From NCBI RefSeq assembly GCF_003597395.2, contig NC_133769.1, positions 47,291,605-47,355,604 on the forward strand: DNA of 64,000 nt, in the 5' to 3' direction. A program made the position numbers and the translations under genes. The DNA comes from Chelonoidis abingdonii. Lineage: Eukaryota > Chordata > Testudines > Testudinidae. The first letter of the stretch is position 1; the number at the start of each line of letters is the position of its first letter. The notes under the pieces are model-generated. The model worked only from the letters and a program-made list of their open reading frames with translations, had not been told where the DNA came from and ran no database searches. Positions 1-12,370 of the stretch are shown here, in pieces.

Positions 1-3000
1 TTTTATATTTAAATAAATAATTTTTAGTAAATATTATTTTATTATTATATATAAATTATTTTTAATTTTTTAATTAATATTAGTTTATATATTAAAAATA
101 TATTATATATTTATTTAATATTATTATTAATAATTAATATTTTTTTTATTTATTTATTATATATACATATTTATTTTAATTATTTTTATTATATTAAAAT
201 TTAGTTAATTATAATTATATTATTTATATTAAAATAAATAATTAATATATATATAATTTTATAATTATAATATTAATTAATTTAATATAATTTATATATT
301 AAATATATAATAATTATTAATTTATTTTATATTTTGAATATAATTTATATCATATAATTAATTGAATTTTATAATATATAATTATTTTTTTTTTCAATTT
401 TTATATATTTAATATATATATTATAATTATTTATTTATATTATATTAAAATTTATTTATAAATATATTTTTAAAATATTAATATTTATATTTTATTATTA
501 TTAATTATTAAATATAATTTAAATTTATCTATATAATAAAAATATATTTTATTTATATATATATATTTAAATATTATATTATTTAATATTAAATATTATT
601 ATAATTAAGAAATTTTATTGAATAATATGTCTTAAAAAATATTATAATATATAATAATATATAATAAATTAAATATATATAATATTTTAAATAATAATAT
701 ATATTTTTTTAAATATAGAATTTTCTAATATTAAATATTTATAATTTTTTAAAATTATATTAATTATAATTTTATTAAAATTAATAAAATTTAATATATA
801 TTTATATTTATTATTTATTTATTTATTAATTATGAAATTTTAATTTTTAATTAATATTTTATTAATTATTATAATATTTAATATATAAAATTATTAAATA
901 AAATATATAAATAATTTATTTATTAATATTATTTAATTATTTTTTTTTTTAATAATATATGTTAATTTATAATTTAAAATTAATATAATATATTTATTTT
1001 AATTATTTATATATTTATATTATATATTTAATATATATTAAATTTTTATATTTATAATTAATTTATTTTATATATATTATTAAAATATTTAATATGATAA
1101 AATTAAATATTTTTTTAAATTATTATATAATTAATATTATTATTTTTCTATAATATAATTATTTTTATTAATTTTATAACTTAAGTACTATTTATAATAT
1201 ACATTTATTAAAGATACAATTGATTAATAATTTCTTTTAAATCTTTTTTTTATAAAATTTTTATATTTAATTTATTATTGATTATTTTAAATATTATAAA
1301 TTTTATATATAAAAATATTTTATTTTATTATAATTTAATTATTATAAGTAATATTTTTTATGAATATTATATAATAATTTAATATATATATAGTTTAAAA
1401 TATTAAAAATAAATTAAATGTATATATTAATAACTTTGTATTAATTAATATTAAATTATAATTTAATTTTAATTTTTTATTAATTATATATTATATAATT
1501 TATATTATAATAAAAATTTATTTTTTATTATTATATATTTATAATATTATTATAATTATTTTAAATTATTATATTTTATTAAAAATGAAAATATATTGTA
1601 TTGAATTAAAATTATTATAAAATATTTTATTTAATATTTTAATATATTTATAATATATAATTAATTTTTTTATATAATAAAGATATAATTTTATTATTTA
1701 TATATATTAAATTTATTTTTAAATTATTATTTAATATTTTTATAAATAATAATTATTAATAAATATTTTAATTTTAATTATTTATATAATTAATTTTTTT
1801 AATAATGTATATTTTAATTAAATTATTTATATATAATATATAATTTTTATAATATAAAATTATAATTTAGATATGATTAAAATATTAATTAATAAATTAA
1901 TTATGTAATTATAAATATATTAATTAAATTTATTTATATTTTATATATTAATTTATTTTTAAAATATATAATATTATTATTTAATTATTTATTTCTTTTA
2001 GATTAATATTATATATTTTATTATAAATATATAAAAATTTTTATAATTATATATACATAACTATTATATTATTAATAAATTTATTTACTATATTTAAATA
2101 TTTTTAATATATAATATAAATTATTTAAATTATTAATTTCTTTTATTTATTTATGTTTTATATTAGAATATATTTATAATTTTTAAAATTATTTTATAAT
2201 TTTAAATAATAAAAAATTAAATTTATTTTATTAATATTATTTTAATATTTTAAATTTATTATTATATTTTATATTGATATAATTTATTATATAATAATAA
2301 ATAATTTTAATATATTTTATCATTATTTTATTTTTTTATCATTAATTTTGTTATTATTATAAATTTATAAAATTATATTTATTTTTATTATATAATTTAT
2401 AGAAATAATTTTAAATTATTATATATTATAGTATATTAATATTAATAATTTTATTAAATATTTTTTTATTTCTTATTTATATAATATTAAATTTAATATA
2501 TATTATATATATTAATATTTTTTAATTTATTAAAGTTAATTATTTACTTTTTATAATTATTATTTTAATGATATATAATATATATATATTAAATATATTT
2601 TTTTTAATATATTATTTATATATAAATATTTTTATTATACATATTGTTGTTTTGCATGCGTTTATGGGTTTTTATATATAGTATCTGTCTGCTCTTATTA
2701 ATATGTACATTTCTGTCCGATTTCTTCTTTTTTACTTAATTTTTATTAATGATTTATTTATAATTTATTGATATATAAATGATATGTAATATTCTGTATA
2801 TATAATATAATATTATAATTAACTTATAATAATAAAATATATTTTAATTAATTTTTTTATTTGTTATATTCAATTTTATTTATATTTATATTAATAAATT
2901 TTATTAAACTTTATTTATTATATTTATAAATAATTCTAATATATTTATTTAAAATATAAAATTTATATTTTTATAATATTAAATAGATAATATTATATAT

Positions 3001-4724
3001 TATTATTATTAATTATATTTTTATATATTATTTTATAATTTTTATTTATATTTTTTTATATTTTAAAATTTATAATTAATATTATTATTATTTACATAAT
3101 TATTTTTATTAAAATATATTTTTTATAAATTAAATCATATTTGATTAATTTTATTTAATAATAAATTATATTTTAAAGATTTATTATTATTAATATTTAT
3201 ATATATAATAAAATTATAATTAATTTAAAAAATTATAAAATAATTTTTTTATAGAAATATTTTATTAATATGATTTATGTTAATATAAATTATTATTATT
3301 AATTATTATATATATAATTTATATTTATATTATCAAATATATTATAATTTATATTTATATTATATATATAATAAATTTATAATAAATTTAATATAATTAT
3401 ATAAATAATAATTTTTAAATTATATTTATATTATTATTTTAATTAATATAAATATAATCTATAAAATTTATTTTTATAAAATTTTTATATTTAATATATA
3501 ATATTATTTAATTATTTATTTATTAATTTATTTTAATTATATTTTATATATTTTATTATAAATATATTTTTATATTACTTTTATAATTATTTATATAAAT
3601 AATATTCTTTTTTATAAAAATATATATTAATTATTTAAATTATTTTTCTTTATTAATTATTTATAAAAATAAAATTATTTATTAATTTTAATAACATTTT
3701 TATTTTATATTTATATTTATTATATTTATTAATATATTTAATATATTATTTATTATATTATTATATTATATCTTTTATATTTTATTAATATTTAATATTA
3801 TTTATTTATTTTAATTATATTAAATATATTATAATAAATTAATAATTATATTTTTTTTTAATAATAATATAATAACATATAAATAATTTTATTTATATAT
3901 TTATCTAATTTTATAAAATTTTTTATTAAATTATTATTTATATTTTTTTTTTTTAAATTATATATAAAAGGATAATTTTTTTAATATAAATAATAAAATA
4001 TTTAATAATATATTATTTTAATAATTTTATAAATATTATATTTTTTAATAAATTTTCGTGATATTGTATTTTCAATTTATTAATATTATATAATAATATT
4101 ATTTTTTTTTAATTTTATTTATAATATTAATTTTAAAATTATATTTTCTTTTTTATTAATATTTTATTTTTTATTTTTAATAATAATTTTTATTATAATT
4201 ATAAATATTATATTTAATTTAAATCATATTTTTATATTTTATTATATTAATTATTTAAATTAAATATTATTAAATAATTTAACTTTATTATTATATAAAT
4301 ATAATATATATTTTAAATATTTAATTTTTTATTTAATCTTATTAATTTAAAATTTTTATAATAATTAATTTAATATATTAATTATATATTATTAATTTAT
4401 TATTATTATTTTAATAAATTAATATATTATATAATTAATTAATTATATTATATAATTAATAAAATATTTAATTATTTATATTATTTCTTATTATTAATTT
4501 AATATAAATATATATATAATTATATTTAATTTATTAATTATTTTTAATTATAATTAATTTATTAAATTTTTATATTATAAATAATTATATATATTTTAGA
4601 TTTTATTTATAATAAAAAATTTAGTTTTATAATTACAATTTATTAATTAATATAAAATATATAATATAAATTAAAAAGAATTTTAAAGTAATTAATTATT
4701 AATATTATAATATTAATTTTATTA
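1..4724. repeat. Extreme A/T low-complexity tract
   Basis: Nearly every base is A or T, with isolated G or C only every few tens of bases. Runs of A and T are short and irregular, so there is no repeat unit and this is not a simple (TA)n microsatellite. No reading frame of 60 codons exists on either strand, as expected when TAA is so frequent. I see no rRNA, tRNA or mitochondrial gene. The tract starts before the window and stops abruptly at about 4724, where a truncated CR1 begins. It could be a decayed AT satellite, an AT-rich intronic desert, or an assembly or sequencing artefact. Confidence 0.9.
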
Positions 4725-4725
4725 A

Positions 4726-5503
4726 ATCGTGTACAAGCATAAGTGCAAAGTGCTCCATTTAGGAAGAATAATCAGTTTCACACATACAGAATGGGAAGAG
4801 AATGTCTAGGAAGGAGTACAGCAGAAAGGAATCTAGGGGTATAGGGACCACAGCTAAATATGAGTCAACAGTGTGATGCTGTTGCAAAAAACAAACATGA
4901 TTCTGGATGCATTAGTAACAGGTGTGTGTGTAGTAAGAAGGAGAAGTCATTCTTCCACTCTACTCTGCACTGGTTAGGCCTCAACTACAGTATTGTGTCC
5001 AGTTCTGGGCACTGCATTTCAAGAAAGATGTGGAGAAATTGAAGAGGTCCAAAGAAGAGTAACAAGAATGATTAAAGCTCTAGAGAACATGATCTATAAA
5101 GAGAAGGGAAAGAATTGGGTTTGTTTCGTTTGAAAAAGAGGAGACTGAGAGGGGACATGATAGCAGTTATTTCAGGTATCTAAAAGGGTGTAATAAGAAA
5201 GAGGGAAAAAACTGTTCATTTTTAGCCTCTAAGATAGTAAGAAGAATAGCAATGGGCTTAAACTGCAGCAAGGGAGGTTTAGGTTGGACATTAGGAAAAA
5301 GTTCCCAACTGGGTGGTTAAAAACTGGAATAAATTGCCTAGGGAGGTTGTGGAATCTCCATCTCTGGAAATATTTAAGAGTAGGTTAGATAAATATCTAT
5401 CAGGGATGGTCTAGACAGTATTTGGTCTTGCCATGAGGGCAGGGGACCGGACTAGATGACCTCTCGAGGTTCCTTCCAGTCCTAGAATCTATGAATCTAT
5501 GAT
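4726..5503 (+). mobile_element. 5'-truncated CR1 LINE
   Basis: This is the 3' part of a CR1 retrotransposon on the plus strand. The end of the reverse-transcriptase ORF is readable (a stretch like NMSQQCDAVAK, then a degenerate LRPQLEYCVQFW region), followed by the CR1 3' UTR. That UTR contains 'gatgacctctcgaggttcct' and ends in the typical repeated terminal motif (aatctatgaatctatgat). Frame breaks show it is dead. Its 5' truncation point coincides exactly with the end of the A/T tract. Confidence 0.9.
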
Positions 5504-5759
5504 TAAACTTTAATGCACAGTCAGAAAATTTCAGCTGCACCTTCAGCTGAATGTCTTCAGTATGGGGTTGAACATCTCATGGCAAAAGACTGAAGTCCAA
5601 AATGTCAGAACTGGGCCACAAGAACCTGCAGTGTAGGTGGGGTAAAGTATGTGGAGAGTTCATCCACCTACACTGCAAGCAGAGTTCAAATGGTTGCAGC
5701 AAAATGGATGCTCTTCAATAAGTAGGTTTCACCACTTTCTGCATGAAGTCCATATCTCG

Positions 5760-6240
5760 CTTATAGATGCAAAAATGCCTTTACATTTAGACAGAGTTCA
5801 GGATCTATCAAACCTGTATTGGTAGATGTGATGCCTGTATTGCTATATGGATCAGAAACCTGTACTCTCTTATAGGCAGAGTTAGAGCAGCTAGAGGCAT
5901 TCCATATGCACTGTGCATGCCAAATCCTTAGCATAAAGTGGTTTAAGTTTGTGCAAAATGTCACCATTTCTCAAAGATCTGGCCTTCCTTCAATCACTTA
6001 TTACATTAAAAAGCAGTTTTGCTCCTTGGCCATGTTTCCAGAATGGACAACAACACCCAGCACACCATGATCTCAAACTCTCTACCAGCTTGAGCTGCCT
6101 GTAGGATTGCCCTAGAGATTCATGCATTCACAGGATTGAGCCAGACTGGGAACTTCACTATGCAATGCCTGATGCAACACCATCAACCGGGGTCACCCTT
6201 GCTGCCAAAACAGTCCTTAGCAGACTATGCGTGTTTGATT
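5760..6240 (+). mobile_element. Old LINE relic, RT C-terminal region
   Basis: A plus-strand conceptual translation with stops gives VMPVLLYGSETCTLL, then QLEAFHMHC, ILSIKWF and SGLPSI. This order (LLYGSE-W-TL, LE-FH--CLR-ILGI-W, V-N, SGLPSI) is the connection region after the RT domain in several non-LTR retrotransposon clades. It resembles the better-preserved LINE at 52371..55421. I cannot assign the clade. Frames are broken throughout, so no protein is made. Confidence 0.6.
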
Positions 6241-6244
6241 TAAG

Positions 6245-7886
6245 CACATAGGTTCAGCCAATCAGGGAGCCTGAAGTAATACCATGTGAGGAATCTTAAC
6301 CAAGCAAACTCAAAATCTGAAAATGCCTCATGAGAATGCAATCAAATTTTCACTAACATCCAAGGAATGGAAAGAATGTCTTCCCAACTTTGAACATTTT
6401 CCAGAAAATATTGTTTACATGGAACCACCGTGAACTGAAAAACTGGCAGTTTAGATATGTTCAGTTTCACAGGAATATTTTGGACAACTCTGTTTCCCAG
6501 GATTGTAACTCTCAACCCCTCAATATTAAATAACAAATAAAAAGTTAGTGGGCCTGATTTTCAGTTATGCTAAGGCCCATCTACACTGCTATGGGAGTGT
6601 AAACGGGCCTGAAGGTGGGCATAAATATACATACTGACTGTAAGTACAAATTTAGGTTTTACACATTATATTTTAATATAACATTCTAATTATTTTACAG
6701 TTAAACTCCTAAAACTATGCTAAACTAGTTATTATAATGAAGCTTGAGGTATAATATCTATAACTAGATATGTAATGTTACACTAAATAAAACACTGCTA
6801 CATGTTAGAATTTATATTGGTTTAACCAAGTCCCCATGTTCAAAAGTTGTTTTATTTTACTTTATTGCCAGATGTGTCAATAATATTAAGACAAAGCATC
6901 ATGTGTCAAAGTTTATTAAACTAATGGCTTAAATTTTTAAAACCCTTTCTGAACTGATAGATTTTAAATCATTGGCTTTACAATCATATAATTACTATAG
7001 AATTACTATATATAATTGCACTTACACAGTAGCATTACCCTCTGAAGACAATTTAATTTTGAAAACCATGTTCCATAATCTTAAGAGCCAATCACGTTTT
7101 CAAGAACATCAGTTTGGAATGATGTTTAAGAATCTAAAACAATTTGTTTCATTCTCACTTCCTCCTAACCAATCTTTAAATTCTGTATATCTTGGTAACT
7201 TTAAGCAATAATAGAATAAAGTAAATTGTTATTTTTAATTACAGCAAAATGTTCCTTAAAATCACTATACAATGTACTATGTATACAGCTGAAAGATAAT
7301 GAAAAAGACAGTATAAAATATCCCCATCTGAGAAGGATATAATTACATTTTAGCACATTATGCTGTAATGTGTTACATAGCTATAAAAACTACCAATCCC
7401 TATAACGCATGATAAATGTAAGGGTTAATGAAGCACTAAAACATACATAATCATAGAACCTAAAATTGACAGAAAAAAATATGAAACAGCTTTGCTCCTT
7501 TCCATAGAATTTATACCAAGATTTCTTAACATTTAGACCTGAACTGATATTTATGAGTAAAACTTAGATGCAAAACTCAGTTACTGTAACTGAAAGATAG
7601 AAAAAAAAAACAAAATTCTTAAACATTTAACCTGGCTAAGTGGATTTAAAGTACCTTCTAATCATACCGTATCAATTTTACACTTCCAGTACAAGTATGA
7701 TATTTGTCACATTTATTTCTGATCCGTATTTAAGACCAGTTTTGTTGTCAATGAGGCAATACTATTCCTAATTACTATAAAAGATTTCTCATCATGAGCT
7801 TGACTGACAGTGTCTGCAAAAGTCATATTATCTAAGAATAAGCCAGCATCTGAAAAAGTGTTCAAGGCCCCTTGTGTCAGAGGATG
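6245..7886. other. Unique intronic DNA, nothing recognised
   Basis: AT-rich intron sequence without a recognisable gene or repeat family. The short ORFs here (longest about 79 codons) show no protein-family motif. Confidence 0.6.
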
Positions 7887-7932
7887 GTGTGTGTGTGTGT
7901 GTGCACATGTGTGTGTGTGCACATCCGTGTGT
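7887..7932 (+). repeat. (GT)n microsatellite, interrupted
   Basis: About nine GT units, a gcacat interruption, then a second GT run and a short degenerate tail. Confidence 0.95.
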
Positions 7933-9826
7933 GAGAATTTTATATTAAAATATTGAAAAATAAAAATATATTTTAGTGATCAGAAAACTACACAATTCTG
8001 AGGTAGTTTTCAGTCTGCTTTTGCAAATGTAGGAACACAACCTACATTATTATTGCCTCTTCTCCCAATATCCGGGGTCCTGTTATAATATCTGTCACTC
8101 CGCAGGGGGAAAATGCTGTTATCAGAATGGGATTCTCTCTTGGAACAGATTGACAAAACCAGCATGCAAGCAATCCCTTGTTTTAGGAATCTCAGCCCAA
8201 CATAATTGACCCATTCCCGGAGAGCAACTCTGTCTCGAAAATTGTCTCCAACGAGACACAAAGGCAGAGAGCAAATTCTGCTGCTCATCAGCTCCCTCTA
8301 CACAAAATCTTGCATAACTCAAAATTAAAAATGACATAGCATGTCTTCCCAAGATAGAACATTTGCCTTTCAGTGAAGAAAAAAACTTGAAAGACTATGA
8401 GCAACAGTATCATCTGGTGACATTTACCATACCATCATGACTGCAACATCCTCCTTCCACTCAATGGGCCTTGTCTTTTCTCCATTCTGTTATATTCTTG
8501 TGGGAGGAGGCTCAGTAGTCTGCTATATCCCTTCAGGGTTTTCAGCAACCAAATGGAAATCAACCCTCCATAAACATCTCCTCTCCCTTGCCTATTCCAA
8601 GGTCTTCAACCCCCTTACTAAAGTTTCTCAGTCTCCCCTTCTCTCTTCTGAACTTTTCCGCAATTAAATTCCATTCATTTCATGTTACCTTGAAATTCAT
8701 ATTTTTATAAAATGTCATAAAAGCAGTAATTTGGCTACAAAAAACTGAGGAATGGCAAATTGTGCATGTTTAGAAAAATAATTGCTGGAAAATAGCCAAA
8801 TTTTACCATGAAAATTTCATAAAGATGGGACCAATTTTGAATTCACAATGAAATGTAAAAATGCCCAAATGTCACACATTCTTAAAATATATTTTTCCAA
8901 CTCTAATTATAACCAATGGTTGGCGAGGGAGCTGTGATGCAGCTAATACTGCAAAACTATCACTAAGGATAAAGGTGTGATCCAGTGCTCACTAAAGTCA
9001 ATAAGAGTCTTTTCCACTGAATTGAATGGATTTTGGATCAGGACTTAATTTACTGACTAATTGCATGAAGAACACAAACTTTAAAAGTAATTATTTTTGT
9101 TTCATTTATGTTCAACTTAATTTGTAGTCAAAATGTTCAAAGTGATCTTGTAACAGATTAACTTTTAGAATTTAACAACGGGAGAGATTTTGATTAACTT
9201 TGGGATCAGGTAGCACAAGAAGTTGGATAAAAACTGTGAACAAGCTTTGTATTTAGAAAAAATATTGGGCTCTGTGCCAACTTTGAAAGAAAAAAATGGA
9301 CTCTATATAGAGAAATTACCATTCAAATAACATCTTATTCTGGAAACCGAAACCCTTATCCACATCAGCACTCCTTAGTCAGGTAAAAAGCACTCCTTAG
9401 TCATGTAAAAAGTCCCATTGAAATTAATTCAGACCATGAAACAAAAGATAATACAGGACCTGATCCACCAAACTCTTACTTGAACAGCCAGTTTACTTAC
9501 AACTGAGATAAAACTAATCCTGATACCTTTACATAAAGTAGAACCTTACTCTTTAAGTAGTTCTATTGATTTCAATGAGCCTTAGTCAGCATGGGCAAGA
9601 GTATCAGAATCTGGTCTTGTGAATAAAGGTTTGCAGAAAAGAACTGTATATTTGTTTCCTTAGCATATAAAGTCAAAGGGGTCCAGATAGTCATGTTCTC
9701 ATGGCAGACATTAATTCTTCCCCATTTTATTTGTGAAAGATACTATAACTCTGAGAAAATGTTAATGAAGCATTCATATTTAACAGTTTTAAAAATTAGT
9801 CCTTGCAGGTTTACAGTTCCCCCACA
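7933..9826. other. Unique intronic DNA
   Basis: No gene is seen. It contains one small tandem duplication, listed separately, and decayed copies of the 'tgatcca...aagtcaat' type of short reptilian repeat near 8975-9050 and 9460-9620. Confidence 0.55.
9369..9412 (+). repeat. 22-bp direct tandem duplication
   Basis: Two adjacent copies of a 22-bp unit beginning cactccttagtca, with a single mismatch (g or t at position 14). Typical of replication slippage. Confidence 0.9.
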
Positions 9827-12370
9827 GGGCCGCCCCGAGGGGGGGCAAGTGGGGCAATTTGCCCCAGGCCCCGGGCTCAGCAGGGGCCCCTAAAAGAATG
9901 GCTGAGGCTCCTGCCCCAGCCCGACCCTCTCCCGGAGCCTCAGCGCATCCAGGGCTGTCCCTGAACAGCTGCAGCCTGACTCCAGCAGGGCCTGAGCGCC
10001 GCCCGCTCAGAACCGCATGGTAAGGGGGCGGGGCTGCGAGCTCTGGGCTGAGTGGAGGAAGCTCACAGCCCTGCCCCCTTTACCCCGGGGCTCTGAGCAG
10101 GGAGGAGCTCGCAGCCCTGCCCCCTTACCACGCGGCTCTGAGCAGGGCGGAGCTCAGGCCCCGCCAGAGACACGCTGCACGCTGTTCAGGGACGGCACTG
10201 GATGCGACAGGCTGTGGCTCTGGGTGACGGGGGAGCCGGGGGTAAGAAGCTGGGGCCGGGGGAGGGGGGCTAAGGGGCAGGGAGTCTCGGGAACTGACAG
10301 GGCAGCAGGGAGGGGCAGAGGTTGTGGGGGGCGGTCAGGGACAGGGAACGGGGAGGTGGACGGTGTTGTTCGGGGGGGTCTATCAGGACTCAGCGGGGAT
10401 GGATAGGGGTTGGGGCAGTCAGGGATCGGGAGAGGGGTGGGTCCGGGGTGGTGGTGGTGTCTCTGGGGGATGGTGAGAGGACAAGGAGCAGGATGTTTGG
10501 GGATTCTGAGGGCAGTAGGGGGACAGGAAGTGCTTGGGGTCAAATAGGGGCAGGGCCAGGCTGTTTGGGAAGGCACAGCTTCCCTACCCTGAAGCTCATC
10601 AGCAGTTTGAGGCTTGCAAAGAACCAAGCTGTTACTTTTCCATTAGGGCTACACATCCCTTTCAAATTCTCAAAGCCAAATTATAGTCTGTATTTAATTT
10701 CAGTGCCACAGGGAGATCTCGTCAGGGGAGGGGTAGCTTCATTAAAATTAGCCACTGGGGAGGGATCACATGAGAGAGCAATATATCTATCCCAACTCTA
10801 GGAAGGATCACCTCTCCCTACATTCCCTGAGGCTCCCAGAGGGTTAACAGTTAAATCCTAAACTTGTGCTGGTCGAACCCCCTTTAACATTAGCCAACCT
10901 CTGAGGGACCACCCCCTATATCAAAATTTGAAAAACACTTTTTTATATATTAGAGCATATAAATAGATGGAGCAAATATCGGGGGGTTTGAGGTGAAGGT
11001 CACGAAAGTCTGACTCGCAATAATAATCCTCGTACCCTCCTGAGGGTCCTGACCCCCAGTTTAGAACCTTGGGTATATTATTTTAGCACCAACTGGCCAT
11101 TCACATGCCTGATGCTATTATGGAAGCACACGTTTTCACAAATAGGCTCATCCACAGATTCTGGACCAAGCTCAAATTGTCAGTCGTGAGTAATGTACAT
11201 AAGCTATACTAAAGACAAACCCACAGTAACCGTCTCATTTGTGAAGGACCCATTTTAGTGGAGCCTTTAGTCTGGTTAGAACATAATGCATGTGAAGTAA
11301 ATCCAATTAAGGTTATTAGCCAGGGGTGGTAAGAATGCGTGTCGCCTAGCCTCTGTTTGTCAGGTCAGTTGGAGATGGACAGGGCAGAGAGAATCACTTG
11401 TATCATTACCTGTAGGTTTACTCCCTGGGCTTGGGCATCTGTCACTGGCAACTTCGAGACAGGACCACGGCTGGATGGAACCTTTGTTTTGACCCGTTAT
11501 GGCTATCTTGTATGTTTTTAACACTAAATGAACGCAAAGTTATGGAGACAGCATATGAGTCAAGGAAGCCAGCAGGCTATCAAGAACCTGAAAAATCCTG
11601 ACTGAGAGGGCTCAGGCTCAGATTGGTCACAAGCTGAGATGGTCAAATAAGTGTTGGATGTTGTGTTAAGCAATTTTAAGTGTATTGTTTCTTGTAAACA
11701 ATCAAAACACGCAAGACAGCAATTTGTAAGGGCCCCACTACACTTGCTGAAACTCTCAAACCATTACATTCACAGGGTTTGCAAGACTAATTTCAGCTTT
11801 CAATTTAAAAAAAAAAAAAACCAAACACTCTCTCATCTCAGATGAACGCCAGGTATTCCTAGGTGAGCACTGGAAACTGACTAACAAAACGACAGAAGAA
11901 TTTAGAAAAGGAAGGGAAATTTCCCACGCTTGCAAAATGCCTATTTCGCAACCCAGGTGAGGGCTCACAGCTGAGGTTGTGCAGAACACCCCTGAAGGGG
12001 GGGCTTAACACGCTGCTTGGCAGGAAGCAGACATTTGGCGGTGATTTTTTTATGCTTTTAAAAAACCCTAGTTTCGAACCAAAAAAAGTTTGATGAAATA
12101 TTTGTCCACCCTCTTTAATGAGTTTAAGTGCTTCACTAGGGAGCGAGAACCAGTGATACCTGTAAAGAAGTTTTCGCAACTAGGTTGTGCTGAGATCGGA
12201 AGTTTTTTGCCAGGCCGCCGTGAGAAGGGGAGCAAGTTGGGGCAATTGCCGCCTGGCCCCTCACAGGGGCCCCCACGAGAATATAGTATTGCAATTTTTC
12301 TTATAGAAGGGGCCCCTGAAATTGCTTTGCCCCAGGCCCCCTGAATCCTCTGGGTGGCCCTGTTCCCCCA
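9827..12370 (+). mobile_element. 2.5-kb non-autonomous hAT-type element with 8-bp TSD
   Basis: The element proper is 9835..12362, flanked on both sides by the identical octamer ttccccca (9827-9834 and 12363-12370). Its ends are inverted. The left starts cagggccgccccgag; the right, read on the minus strand, starts cagggccacccagag. Each is followed by a G/C-rich subterminal stretch (gcaatttgccccaggcccc on the left). An 8-bp duplication and CAGGG termini are hAT hallmarks. The interior holds a very G-rich block (about 10017-10560) and ordinary AT-richer DNA, with no transposase, so it would have depended on a partner for movement. ORFs inside are G-rich shadows. Confidence 0.85.
12211..12362 (+). 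mobile_element. Nested two-ended mini-element inside the hAT right end
   Basis: Position 12211 starts caggccgccgtgag and continues with gcaattgcc...ggcccct...aggggcccc, a diverged copy of the left terminus at 9835. Together with the true right end at 12362 it would form a 152-bp, two-ended MITE. The target duplication, however, pairs 12362 with 9835. Confidence 0.65.

Noticed and set aside
1..4724. Mitochondrial, plastid or protist contaminant in the A/T tract
   Set aside because: No rRNA, tRNA or conserved protein is readable. A real AT-rich organelle genome would show ORFs. It remains a formal possibility only as non-coding DNA.
10154..10627. 157-codon Pro-rich minus ORF and its plus-strand counterparts
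   Set aside because: Lies in the G-rich cargo of a hAT-type element; both strands are open because stop codons are rare in G-rich DNA.
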